Assembly: GCF_020736845.1 (NCBI RefSeq)
Contig: NZ_JAFFQR010000095.1
Coordinates: 48,731 to 112,730, forward strand
Reading direction: 5' to 3'
From: Paenibacillus farraposensis
GTDB lineage: Bacteria; Bacillota; Bacilli; Paenibacillales; Paenibacillaceae
Length of the DNA stretch: 64,000 bases
A program made the position numbers and the translations under genes. The notes beneath the pieces are model-generated. The model was not told the DNA's origin. It was given only the letters and a program-made list of their open reading frames with translations, and did not search any database. Each line of letters starts with the position of its first letter. Position 1 is the first letter of the stretch. Shown in pieces: positions 32,705-39,954 of this stretch.

Positions 32705-32741
32705 GTAAATCCTTTCTACTCCGTACCTACTACGGATTTAC
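32705..32741. promoter_or_regulatory. Inverted repeat containing CTACGGATTT motif, copy A
   Basis: GTAAATCC (32705-32712) pairs with GGATTTAC (32734-32741). The dispersed motif CTACGGATTT is at 32730-32739. Confidence 0.5.
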
Positions 32742-32861
32742 ATAGTTCCTACTGTCAGCAGAAACCAAAGTATTAGGCTGAGTGTCTTTATTCCATGCGA
32801 CCTTTCGAATTGTCATACCCCTAGACTCCATAAAATAAGTTTTAGACTGGCCTTAGAAATT

Positions 32862-33000
32862 GGAACAGCGACTACCAAGGACGAGGAAATAAAGTCCTAG
32901 ACTGTCGCTGTTCCATTAAACTAACGTTTCCCGTTAGCTGAGTGAAGGGCAGCCGCGCGGCTGCCCCTTCGATGTTGAACTAACGTCTCCGTTAGTTCAA
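32862..33000. other. Hairpin-rich block (structured RNA or intergenic repeat)
   Basis: Within the 359-base gap 32660-33018 there are four consecutive hairpins and no ORF: GGAACAGCGAC/GTCGCTGTTCC (32862-32914, enclosing AGGAC/GTCCT); CTAACG/CGTTAG (32921-32937); GGGCAGCCGCGCGGCTGCCC (32947-32966, perfect); and TTGAACTAACG/CGTTAGTTCAA (32975-33000, 11-bp stem, loop TCTC). No hairpin is followed by a T-run, so they are not plain terminators. The region follows the HTH gene stop. A structured RNA or a chromosomal REP-like element are the main options. Confidence 0.55.
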
Positions 33001-33018
33001 TAAATTTGTTGTCTGTTT

Positions 33019-33237
33019 TTATTGAGTGTCTTCGTCGCTTTTGTACTCTAAAATATCACCTGGCTGACAATCCAAATTCTTACATATCGCTTCTAATGTT
33101 GAAAAACGAACCGCTTTTGCTTTCCCATTTTTCAGAATGGAAAGATTCGCCATAGTAATTCCAACCCTCTCCGCAAGCTCCGTTACGCTCATTTTTCGTT
33201 TTGCTAACATCACATCAATATTGATGATAATCGCCAT
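33019..33237 (-). CDS. HTH regulator (XRE/YozG-like), partner of DUF2975 gene
   Basis: 72 residues from ATG 33237 (GAGGTGAATAAC upstream). Nearly the whole protein is a Cro/C1-type helix-turn-helix: VMLAKRKMSVTELAERVGIT, MANLSILKNGKAKAVRFSTL, EAICKNLDCQPGDILEY. It follows the DUF2975 membrane gene by ten bases, a conserved Firmicutes pair (B. subtilis yoaS-yozG). Probably autoregulates the pair through the inverted repeats at 33750-33793. Confidence 0.88.
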   Translation of the reverse strand: MAIIINIDVMLAKRKMSVTELAERVGITMANLSILKNGKAKAVRFSTLEAICKNLDCQPGDILEYKSDEDTQ

Positions 33238-33247
33238 GTTATTCACC

Positions 33248-33728
33248 TCAGATCGTTAAATCATTTTCTGATTTTATATTTATAGCTTCCTGTAAAAGTC
33301 TTTGGAGAACAGCAGCAAAAACGGCGATCACCATAGAAGCGAAAATAATGACCAATCCGGTGACTGTGATAACTGGAGGGTCAACTCTCCTCGCCATGAG
33401 ATAGTAGAGTGGCATACCTAGCAGGTACAAGGTACTGATTGTGATGGCACAGTATTTTATATTCTTTAAAGCCTTTACGGATAATTCCGAGAACGCTTTG
33501 TTCTTATCAATATAGCTTAAAAGTTTAAAAGCTTGATACAGAGCAAAGTAAAAAGGTATCGCTGCCGCGTACATATCGATTAAAACGAGAGATTTCATAT
33601 AAGCGATATCTGGATACAATTCTCCAGCAAAATTCCCGATCTTAGGCACTAAAAATATGCACAAAGCAAGAATTGGGATTCCAATAAGAATAACAGCTAC
33701 CTTCAAGAGTGTTGTTCTCCGTTTCATT
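33248..33728 (-). CDS. DUF2975 membrane protein (YoaS-like)
   Basis: 160 residues from ATG 33728 (GCGAGGTG upstream). Four transmembrane segments: LLKVAVILIGIPILALCIFL, IDMYAAAIPFYFALYQAF, KYCAITISTLYLLGMPLYYL and VTGLVIIFASMVIAVFAAVL, the DUF2975 layout. Together with the HTH gene it forms a two-gene unit that is normally chromosomal; here it sits between late regulator and terminase, so it is probably cargo. Biochemical role unknown. Confidence 0.85.
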
Positions 33729-33749
33729 AAGAGCACCTCGCTAATTTAA

Positions 33750-33793
33750 TTGTAAAACGACTTTAACACATAATTTATTGTTTTACAATAAAT
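33750..33793. promoter_or_regulatory. Operator-like inverted repeats upstream of DUF2975-HTH
   Basis: TTTATTGT-TTT-ACAATAAA (33775-33793) is a perfect 8-3-8 repeat, and TTGTAAAAC (33751-33759) repeats inverted as GTTTTACAA (33781-33789). The surrounding 100 bases are AT-rich. Likely autoregulatory sites for the HTH protein. Confidence 0.55.
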
Positions 33794-33849
33794 TAACATC
33801 GTTTTTTATTGTATTTTTATTGTTAATTGAATATCCTTTTTATTTTAAG

Positions 33850-33890
33850 CAAAAAAATAATAAGCATTTCTCATTACAAAGAAATGCTCT
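33850..33890 (-). terminator. Terminator, downstream copy
   Basis: AGCATTTCT (33863-33871) pairs with AGAAATGCT (33880-33888); the minus strand continues with TTATTATTTTTTT. A second barrier after the 34010-34044 hairpin, isolating the DUF2975 unit. Confidence 0.7.
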
Positions 33891-34009
33891 TACTTTAAAA
33901 TGTTAAATTTAAAACTTGTTCAACAAAACTGCCTGTTAGCTTAATGAAGCATCGTCAAGACTATTACTTTATTTTTCAGTCTAGAACTTTATTTTCTTCT
34001 GATACCTAC

Positions 34010-34044
34010 AATAAAGACCGCAAAGGCTTAAGCCCTTACGGTCT
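34010..34044 (-). terminator. Terminator after the late regulator gene
   Basis: AGACCG (34015-34020) pairs with CGGTCT (34039-34044), extended through an interior AAGGC/GCCTT-type stem, and followed on the minus strand by a short T-tract. Confidence 0.7.
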
Positions 34045-34681
34045 AATTTACTTCTGGCATCCTGAGTCCAATTTCACCTTCCCGGTTACGACCTCTCCCG
34101 TAGTCTATAACCACAAGATCCAAAGTGCGGTTTATTTTCAGACTGTTTGCTATATTGGCAATGGCTCTGCGCCGCTTGTCCGCAAAAGTAGTTTCTGAAA
34201 TACTCGGAATATCACGGCGATAACCGTTTTTCATGTACTGTTGAGCTTTGAGATATTTCATGCCATCTAGAAACAACAGTTTGGCAATCAATCCTTCATG
34301 CTTGTCGCGCATATTGTTTACTGCAAATTTAACGTTATTTGTGATGAATTTATAAAATTTATAGTTTACATGACGCTGATCCTTGAGGATAACCGTATTA
34401 GCTGTCACATCTGCCGTTAATTCTTGCCCAGTTACCCGTTTAGCAACCGATCCTTCAGCCGCGAGTATATCATAGGCCGACATTCCATTTTCAATCTGTT
34501 GGAGAGAATATTCATAATTTTTTATCACATCGACTAGATCAGCGTATTTGCCCAGCAACCATTTTGTTTTTCGAATATCATCTTGTTCAAGATCATCGAA
34601 AAAATTTACCTGGATTATCTTCTGAGTATCGGTAGAATCATCTTCTTTGCTTCGTATAATTACAGACTGTTCGTTATCCAT
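34043..34681 (-). CDS. Probable phage late transcription regulator
   Basis: 212 residues with AAGGAGTGAACAAAT upstream. An N-terminal helical part (KTKWLLGKYADLVDVIKNYE, SLQQIENGMSAYDILAAEGS) and a C-terminal sigma region 4/HTH-like part (MKYLKAQQYMKNGYRRDIPS, ISETTFADKRRRAIANIANS). This two-part form and the place at the end of the early region, ahead of terminase, are typical of ArpU/RinA-type late activators. It may act on the late promoters downstream. Assigned on architecture and position. Confidence 0.6.
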   Translation of the reverse strand: MDNEQSVIIRSKEDDSTDTQKIIQVNFFDDLEQDDIRKTKWLLGKYADLVDVIKNYEYSLQQIENGMSAYDILAAEGSVAKRVTGQELTADVTANTVILKDQRHVNYKFYKFITNNVKFAVNNMRDKHEGLIAKLLFLDGMKYLKAQQYMKNGYRRDIPSISETTFADKRRRAIANIANSLKINRTLDLVVIDYGRGRNREGEIGLRMPEVN

Positions 34682-34725
34682 ATTTGTTCACTCCTTGCAA
34701 AACTAAATGTATCCGGCATAATCTG

Positions 34726-34809
34726 CTAAATCAACATATACCTATCTATACTGACTACACCCACATATAACAGTACTGCTGCTAATATAGAGGTATAGGC
34801 TCTTATCAT
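34726..34809 (-). CDS. 27-residue membrane peptide, coupled
   Basis: The ATG overlaps the previous stop (ATGA) and GGGAG lies about ten bases upstream. The product is one hydrophobic helix (SILAAVLLYVGVVSIDRYML). Small coupled membrane peptides are common in phage early regions; function unknown. Confidence 0.45.
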   Translation of the reverse strand: MIRAYTSILAAVLLYVGVVSIDRYMLI

Positions 34810-35114
34810 GGGGTGTTCTCCCTTGAACTGTTCAACCATTCCACAATTTGATCGTAAAGCGGTACTGTTTCACCGTATCCACTATGAAATTCTTTTCCGC
34901 ACGGATCAAAACGGATTGAAAAGCATCTACCATCTCGCATATCCCAATTAGGACGGACATATTTGATGTATTTGCAGCGACTGCGTGCTTCAGGTGAATC
35001 GTAGATTGGCTTCGGTCCGTAGAAATGATGGAAGTTAGTAATTTGATTCATAAGTCCTTCGAAACCCTCTCGCGTCATCGCTAAATTAACACGTTCCTCT
35101 GGTTTATCTGTCAT
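34806..35114 (-). CDS. Hypothetical phage protein
   Basis: 102 residues, starting four bases inside the preceding gene. Segments TREGFEGLMNQITNFHHFYG, CKYIKYVRPNWDMRDGRCFS and RFDPCGKEFHSGYG; Cys, His and aromatic residues are frequent but no zinc motif is clear. First of a run of tightly coupled small early genes. No domain recognised. Confidence 0.65.
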   Translation of the reverse strand: MTDKPEERVNLAMTREGFEGLMNQITNFHHFYGPKPIYDSPEARSRCKYIKYVRPNWDMRDGRCFSIRFDPCGKEFHSGYGETVPLYDQIVEWLNSSRENTP

Positions 35115-35305
35115 ATCGAATCCCTCACAATATTCTTAGGATCAAAATAATCTGTCTTGTATCCTACTCCGTAAGGCCATACAAAATTATGGTTTACGCC
35201 TATTCGTTTACCTGATTTTGACCAGCCTACAAAGCTGGCATCATGAAGTTTTCGTGTCTTATGCTGGACTTGTTCTCCCTTTTCGAAAATAGGTTTATCT
35301 GTCAT
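35111..35305 (-). CDS. Hypothetical phage protein
   Basis: 64 residues, overlapping both neighbours. Beta-rich and basic (KGEQVQHKTRKLHDASFVGW, SKSGKRIGVNHNFVWPYGVG), a pattern that fits a small SH3/KOW-like fold, but no family is recognised. The first residues (MTDKP) are identical to those of the next gene. Confidence 0.6.
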   Translation of the reverse strand: MTDKPIFEKGEQVQHKTRKLHDASFVGWSKSGKRIGVNHNFVWPYGVGYKTDYFDPKNIVRDSI

Positions 35306-35505
35306 TGTTGTTCCTCCCCAGCCTCTTTAAGCCTTACAAGACGACCTGTAGAGTCTGTAACGATATCTGGATCACCATATCCCCATTCAGCGGCCTGCTG
35401 AGCTCTTTCCTTGAGCTGATCTACAGACAATGGCTCGTACCATTCAGACATCAACACACATTTATCTCCTGCATAGAATCTATGGACTATCACTGTCTTT
35501 GCCAT
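35302..35505 (-). CDS. Hypothetical phage protein
   Basis: 67 residues with GGAGGATATATAG upstream. TVIVHRFYAGDKCVLMSEWY and LKERAQQAAEWGYGDPDIVT. The lead gene of the coupled cluster 34726-35505. Function unknown. Confidence 0.6.
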   Translation of the reverse strand: MAKTVIVHRFYAGDKCVLMSEWYEPLSVDQLKERAQQAAEWGYGDPDIVTDSTGRLVRLKEAGEEQQ

Positions 35506-35826
35506 CTATATATCCTCCCTTAGTGGGTGTAGGTCCTGACTGGATAATGTCATATAAGCAGCTTCTGCCCTCTCTCTTGGCGTTGCTGTCATCAACCATG
35601 TGACACCTATGGGGTCCATACAACAATCGCTACTCCAGAAAATACATGCGTCCACAATAGTAGTTAGTTTGTTTACATACCCCTCTGCATCTACCTCTAT
35701 AGCCTTTGCCTGTACCTCCAGAGAGGCGGCAGGGTCATTGCAGTAGTTTGGTGTTAATTTATCCGCAGGAAAGCCTGTAAGCTCCGCTAAAGCTACGTTA
35801 AGCTGCTGGTTTGTCATATCCAACAT
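35506..35826 (-). CDS. Phage ABA-sandwich domain protein (probable)
   Basis: 106 residues if started at ATG 35826, preceded by GGAAGGATGATAGAT. MTNQQLNVALAELTGFPADK, YCNDPAASLEVQAKAIEVDA and TPRERAEAAYMTL follow the pattern of the small phage ABA-sandwich domain (helix with L-x-x-x-x-A-E, C-N-D-P, then A-T-P-x-x-R-A-x-A). Role unknown. The leader is duplicated in front of the next gene. Confidence 0.65.
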   Translation of the reverse strand: MLDMTNQQLNVALAELTGFPADKLTPNYCNDPAASLEVQAKAIEVDAEGYVNKLTTIVDACIFWSSDCCMDPIGVTWLMTATPRERAEAAYMTLSSQDLHPLREDI

Positions 35827-35851
35827 ATCTATCATCCTTCCCTGTATTGGT

Positions 35852-36112
35852 TTAATCCTCGTCAATGCGCTCATAATCAGTGCATTCAGCTTCCATGTCT
35901 GCTGGCGAATCTGTGCTTTCGTCGAACCCGCTGGAGTTGGTAATTCCGTACGGTTTTAGGTCATAGAGGAAATCGCTCACTCCTCCAAAATTCTGTTCTG
36001 CCTTATTCAAAGCTTTTTCTAGCTGCTCATCTGTCATTTCGTCAGGAATTTCTACTACGATTTCACGTTCATATTTCAATGTCTCCATAACAGTCAGTAA
36101 TACCTTTTTCAT
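35852..36112 (-). CDS. Hypothetical acidic phage protein
   Basis: 86 residues from ATG 36112 with GGAAGGATGATAGAT upstream, the same leader as the gene at 35506-35826. KKVLLTVMETLKYEREIVVE, IPDEMTDEQLEKALNKAEQN and an acidic C-terminus. A small single-domain protein of a kind common in phage early regions; no function. Confidence 0.65.
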   Translation of the reverse strand: MKKVLLTVMETLKYEREIVVEIPDEMTDEQLEKALNKAEQNFGGVSDFLYDLKPYGITNSSGFDESTDSPADMEAECTDYERIDED

Positions 36113-36223
36113 ATCTATCATCCTTCCACGCCTGTAGCGTATTGTATTGGTGGTTACACTCCAAGAGGGTGTTCTTTATACGTTCTATTTCAACACAATT
36201 CAGCTACCGCTTCATTTAACATG

Positions 36224-36252
36224 TTGTTCACCTCTATTAAATCTGATAAAAT
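36224..36252 (+). promoter_or_regulatory. Sigma-A promoter on +
   Basis: TTGTTC (36224-36229), 17-base spacer, TAAAAT (36247-36252), 28 bases before a + strand small membrane gene. An isolated opposite-strand promoter in the early region suggests expression in the lysogen. Confidence 0.55.
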
Positions 36253-36279
36253 TAAATTCAAAAAATTAGGAGTTAAAAC

Positions 36280-36480
36280 ATGAACTTTTTAACAGGACTT
36301 CTTATGTGTATTCCGCTTTATGCTGCATTCAGAGCTTTTATAATCACTCGTGATCCAGAAGCAAAAAAAAGAATCCCAAAAACGACACTAAAAGCTCTAA
36401 CTTTTTTTGCTTACTTTACATTTATAGTTTTGGGATTTTTTGTAATTACGGAAGGTATAGAATACCTCTCCCAGTTATAA
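36280..36480 (+). CDS. Small membrane protein on the opposite strand
   Basis: 66 residues with TTAGGAG upstream. Two transmembrane helices: LTGLLMCIPLYAAFRAFII and KALTFFAYFTFIVLGFFVIT, with a basic loop (TRDPEAKKRIPKT). It is transcribed against its neighbours from its own promoter. Lone two-helix membrane proteins expressed from prophages are candidates for superinfection exclusion; no direct evidence. Confidence 0.7.
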   Translation: MNFLTGLLMCIPLYAAFRAFIITRDPEAKKRIPKTTLKALTFFAYFTFIVLGFFVITEGIEYLSQL

Positions 36481-36546
36481 TTGAATTGGTAGTTGCAAGT
36501 AGTTTATAACTCTGAAGGAATTTAGAGTATGGGGGGGTAAAGGCTG

Positions 36547-36951
36547 TTATGCCTCAACCCTCTTCAAATATTCCGTAGCAAATCCGCCGCTGTAGCCTTC
36601 CAGGTTTATCACTTCTGAACCACACAAGTCCCAAGGCTCAGATTTTACGGTCCAGACCTTGTCCTTGTACTTTTCCTTACGGGCTTCATAGCAGGTGTGC
36701 ATTACAACCTGATCACCAGGCTTTAACGGTTCCTGAGCATTCACTTCACTCACGGCCCATCTTGCGAAATCACCGGAATAGCATGACTTTTCCTTGCCTT
36801 CCTTACCGCTCCGGTCGATGGGTGTGTAGAATACGTCTCCGATCGGCCCAGACCCATCAACGCCGCATACTCTGAATTTGTTAACCCGTCTCATAAGTCC
36901 GCTCTTGCCGATAAATGTTTTGTCTGGATCAATGCTTGATGGTCTAATCAT
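36547..36951 (-). CDS. Hypothetical phage protein
   Basis: 134 residues from ATG 36951 (GGAG nine bases upstream). RRVNKFRVCGVDGSGPIGDV, FYTPIDRSGKEGKEKSCYSG and PLKPGDQVVMHTCYEARKEK; several Cys residues but no clear metal site. The P-L-K-P-G-D-Q-V segment suggests a small beta-barrel. It precedes the methyltransferases in transcription order. Function unknown. Confidence 0.6.
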   Translation of the reverse strand: MIRPSSIDPDKTFIGKSGLMRRVNKFRVCGVDGSGPIGDVFYTPIDRSGKEGKEKSCYSGDFARWAVSEVNAQEPLKPGDQVVMHTCYEARKEKYKDKVWTVKSEPWDLCGSEVINLEGYSGGFATEYLKRVEA

Positions 36952-36992
36952 GTGATATCTCTCCTTCAAAGGTAGTAGGGGGTGTATCCCCC

Positions 36993-37997
36993 TTAAAATA
37001 GTGATGGCTGTATAATAGCTGTATACCGTGTTGCTATATCTACATTTGCTGCTGACATCTCAATTACAGTACATTGACGATTGTTTTCATAGGCAACTTT
37101 CATGGTCGTTGCCCTACCTCCGAACGGGTCCAGCACCCGCCCTCCTGGTGGAGAACCAGAAAGTATACAAGGCTCGATTAGTTCCTCAGGAAACACAGCG
37201 TAGTGAGCTTCTGAGAAGTTGGCAGTTGCAACAGTCCATACAGACCGTTTGTTTCGCGCTTCCCCGCTCCCGACTGCCTTCATTGCCCCGTTTATCTTCG
37301 CGCCACCATTCCCCCGGTCGGATCCGCGTTGATTCTCAATATCTTGTGCCAGCCTTGAAATGCTCGATTCCGCCAACGGCTCTTTAATAACTTCATGGTC
37401 AAAATAATATCGTTCTGACTTATTCAGTTGAAAAACATATTCATGGGCTTTGGCTGTGCGATCCGTGACACTCTCTGGCATCGGGTTCGGTTTATGCCAG
37501 ATGTTATCCATCCGTAAGTACCATCCTTCCGCTTGTAAAGCAAAAGCAGCACGCCAAGGGATACCGACTAAATCCTTGTTTTTTAAACCAGATGGAACCT
37601 TAGGGATTTTCGTAAGTGCAGCGCCAGGTTCAATTACATAAACCTCTTTTTGAGCCGTTTTATTTTTCCACGCTCCTTTACCACTACCTGCGTAGGTATC
37701 CCCCAGGTTTAGCCAAAGCGTCGCGTCTGACCGAAGTAAGCGCCATACTTCCCGAAAGGTGAGCACTATGTGAGCGATGTACATTTCGGGCGTCGGCTCC
37801 AGCCCAAGGCATCCGGTCCACTCCGGCACCGTTATGGACGGTAGGCCGGGCATTGGTGTGTAAGTTACCTCTGGCCAATAGGATGGCTCCAGACCGTAAT
37901 CTCGCAGCCCCCAATATGGAGGGCTGGTTACACATGTATGGAATGATCCGGCTGGAAGCGTAGGCATTACCTCTATGTTGTTGCCTTGTAATATCAT
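36993..37997 (-). CDS. DNA methyltransferase (N4-C/N6-A, beta-type)
   Basis: 334 residues. Catalytic motif IV TSPPYWGLRDYG near the N-terminus (residues 28-39), the target region in the middle (IWHKPNPMPESVTDRTAKAH, EYVFQLNKSERYYFDHEVIK), and AdoMet motif I at the C-terminus (VLDPFGGRATTMKVAYENN) give the beta order. Motif I has GGRATT where G-S-G-T-T is usual. TSPPY favours N4-cytosine or N6-adenine. No restriction partner adjoins, so likely a protective or regulatory phage enzyme. Confidence 0.9.
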   Translation of the reverse strand: MILQGNNIEVMPTLPAGSFHTCVTSPPYWGLRDYGLEPSYWPEVTYTPMPGLPSITVPEWTGCLGLEPTPEMYIAHIVLTFREVWRLLRSDATLWLNLGDTYAGSGKGAWKNKTAQKEVYVIEPGAALTKIPKVPSGLKNKDLVGIPWRAAFALQAEGWYLRMDNIWHKPNPMPESVTDRTAKAHEYVFQLNKSERYYFDHEVIKEPLAESSISRLAQDIENQRGSDRGNGGAKINGAMKAVGSGEARNKRSVWTVATANFSEAHYAVFPEELIEPCILSGSPPGGRVLDPFGGRATTMKVAYENNRQCTVIEMSAANVDIATRYTAIIQPSLF

Positions 37998-38030
37998 CCC
38001 TTGTATCCCCCTTATGGAGGGCTGTCCCTC

Positions 38031-38711
38031 CTAAAATAGCGATAATTCTAATTGTTCGATGCGGTTTATTGCCGCAGTTGCATACTCAGCGTTTATCTCA
38101 ATGGCTATATAGTTGCGTCCAAGGACCTTAGCTGCCACGGCAGTTGTCCCACTACCAACACAAGGGTCAAATACGGTATCCCCTTCATCCGTGGAGCTTT
38201 GGACAAGGTATTTTATTAGCTCTAACGGCTTTTCGGTTGGGTGTATCTTGCTACGTCCTGTAGGGTAATCCCACACGGCTGATTTACAAAGCTGATTAAA
38301 TTTTGTCTTACGACGTTTAGCAAAAATACAATTTTCCATGCTTGACAGCCACATATGCTGTCCATTTGATGGCGCGGGATTAGTCTTTTTCCAAGCGCAC
38401 TGGCGTACCATAAAGTCTTTGTGATTATCGAAAAATTGGAATACTGTAGACACCTGTTCTATGCCGCAGAAAATGTATATTGACCCGCTTGTTACTCTTG
38501 CGCATTGCTCTAAAAACTCTATTAAGTCAAACGTAACCAAATCAGCATCACCCTTGTCCACCTTGCGCAACTGACCGTCATATTTAGCCCGATCCGATCC
38601 GTTTTTTGTTACGGCTCCATAAGGTATATCAGTGACAATCAAGTCAACTCCCTGATCTTTAACGCTTGGAAATATATCCATACAATCAGCATGGATGATT
38701 TGGTTAAGCAT
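38031..38711 (-). CDS. DNA N6-adenine methyltransferase (beta-type)
   Basis: 226 residues. Motif IV VDLIVTDIPYG (DIPY, residues 22-32) precedes motif I (TVFDPCVGSGTTAVAAKVLG, 185-204) and the ending NYIAIEINAEYATAA. The DIPYG variant and small size match phage orphan adenine methylases. Thirty-three bases separate it from the second methylase, and both are minus strand, so probably co-expressed early to protect phage DNA from host restriction. Confidence 0.9.
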   Translation of the reverse strand: MLNQIIHADCMDIFPSVKDQGVDLIVTDIPYGAVTKNGSDRAKYDGQLRKVDKGDADLVTFDLIEFLEQCARVTSGSIYIFCGIEQVSTVFQFFDNHKDFMVRQCAWKKTNPAPSNGQHMWLSSMENCIFAKRRKTKFNQLCKSAVWDYPTGRSKIHPTEKPLELIKYLVQSSTDEGDTVFDPCVGSGTTAVAAKVLGRNYIAIEINAEYATAAINRIEQLELSLF

Positions 38712-38781
38712 GCTGTTCCCTCCTTCTTATCCCCTGGGCCTAAATTGTGTTATGTCCTCTCTGCCCTTGGGGGCTATATAT

Positions 38782-39453
38782 TTAATCCTCAAAGCGCTCT
38801 CCGTAACCATAAGATGGAGCTGGTTTGCTGAAATTGTTCAAGGCATCGGATATCATGACGCTAAACACGCTCATTTGCTTAGTATCCATAGACTCTAGCA
38901 ACCGAATTTCTTTGCTTTTTAATGTACGTCCCGCCGCTGTAGTGAGTAATTCCATGACTGGCTTTATAGATTCCAATCGTTCCTGCTTTTGGACTTCTAC
39001 ACGCTTCTGCGCCGCCTGCTTGCGGTTATACTCTTCCCAATCTTGTTCGTCAAACCAGAATCTAGGCCCGTAAATCAAAGAATAGGTCGTTATCCATCCC
39101 TGAAGCTCTTCTTCGTTCGTTTGAATCCGATCATGACAGATATCGCAGACACGCATCGCATTTGTCTTTACACCGCGTCCGCTTCTGCCCCTTGGCATAA
39201 CATGATGGGTTTGAGTAGATTTACGACCACAACCACATTGGCAGAGGCCTTGTGTTTCTTCTATTAATTCAGCAACTACTTCTGGTGGAAATTCCGCTCG
39301 ATCAGCCCGTGACGGACGCGACTTGTGGTGAGCAAGGATGTCCTTCTTCCATTCCGGAATTGGTTTTTTATCCTTTTTCCGCTGCCCAAGACTACTGTAA
39401 GCCTTCTTTTGCTTCACCTTTTTCTCGGGCTTCCAAAATGTTTGATGGGACAT
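38782..39453 (-). CDS. HNH-type zinc-binding protein
   Basis: 223 residues. The centre (CQCGCGRKSTQTHHVMPRG, RGVKTNAMRVCDICHDRIQT) has the C-x-C/C ... HH ... CxxCH layout of HNH nucleases with a structural zinc. The N-terminus is basic (KKVKQKKAYSSLGQRKKDKK) and the C-terminus is a helical region. It lies next to the methylases, so it could be an HNH endonuclease used in replication or packaging, or a homing-type nuclease. Most likely a phage HNH of the early region. Confidence 0.8.
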   Translation of the reverse strand: MSHQTFWKPEKKVKQKKAYSSLGQRKKDKKPIPEWKKDILAHHKSRPSRADRAEFPPEVVAELIEETQGLCQCGCGRKSTQTHHVMPRGRSGRGVKTNAMRVCDICHDRIQTNEEELQGWITTYSLIYGPRFWFDEQDWEEYNRKQAAQKRVEVQKQERLESIKPVMELLTTAAGRTLKSKEIRLLESMDTKQMSVFSVMISDALNNFSKPAPSYGYGERFED

Positions 39454-39515
39454 TCTCCCTCACCACCTTTCCTTTGTATTTCCTGTGCTTATGCTTATAT
39501 TTTGAGCCTAAACCG

Positions 39516-39698
39516 CTACGGCTCCACTACGGATTTTAGGGGTTCAAGCAATCCTGCTTTCTCTAAAACGATATAATGTTTATGTTTTTCTTCCGTTGTT
39601 ACACGAATTTCATTTATTGTATAGGATGCATAGAAGGCCACGGCCTGCTGGATCTCTATAGGCTCATCTTCGAGCTTATTTAAGTCGAGCTTTTTCAC
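39516..39698 (-). CDS. Hypothetical phage protein
   Basis: 60 residues, DLNKLEDEPIEIQQAVAFYA, SYTINEIRVTTEEKHKHYIV. Coupled to the next gene (ATGA-type overlap). The final codons overlap copy C of the dispersed motif. No domain recognised. Confidence 0.6.
   Translation of the reverse strand: MKKLDLNKLEDEPIEIQQAVAFYASYTINEIRVTTEEKHKHYIVLEKAGLLEPLKSVVEP
39527..39536. repeat. Dispersed CTACGGATTT motif, copy C
   Basis: CTACGG at 39516-39521 and CTACGGATTT at 39527-39536, an 11-bp direct repeat. It overlaps the 3' end of the gene at 39516. Confidence 0.55.
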
Positions 39699-39883
39699 GA
39701 ACTACTCTCCCTTATACAGCGATTATATTTTTCTTTAAAATCATGTTTCATTTCTGGTGGTAAGGTATTAATAGCATCTTTCCAAATGCCCAATAATTCG
39801 TTGTTATGAGAATTATTTTTCTGTATCTCCACGTAACGTTCGGACAGCGCTGTAGTGAACTCATCTGCTTCTTGTTCCGTCAT
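39695..39883 (-). CDS. Hypothetical phage protein
   Basis: 62 residues from ATG 39883, eight bases after GGAGG. Acidic and helical (TEQEADEFTTALSERYVEIQ, PPEMKHDFKEKYNRCIRE). Overlaps the next gene by four bases. No domain recognised. Confidence 0.6.
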   Translation of the reverse strand: MTEQEADEFTTALSERYVEIQKNNSHNNELLGIWKDAINTLPPEMKHDFKEKYNRCIRESSS

Positions 39884-39954
39884 ACCACATACCTCCATTA
39901 CGTTTTTGGTTCCAGTACAATGTTGCTCGTTCGAATACAGTGTTGCACTTTTTA

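Noticed and set aside
36190..36240. Ten-codon minus ORF with GAGGTGAACAAC upstream (MLNEAVAELC)
   Set aside because: The ribosome binding site is good, but the peptide is too short to support as a gene; it could be a leader of the 36112 gene.
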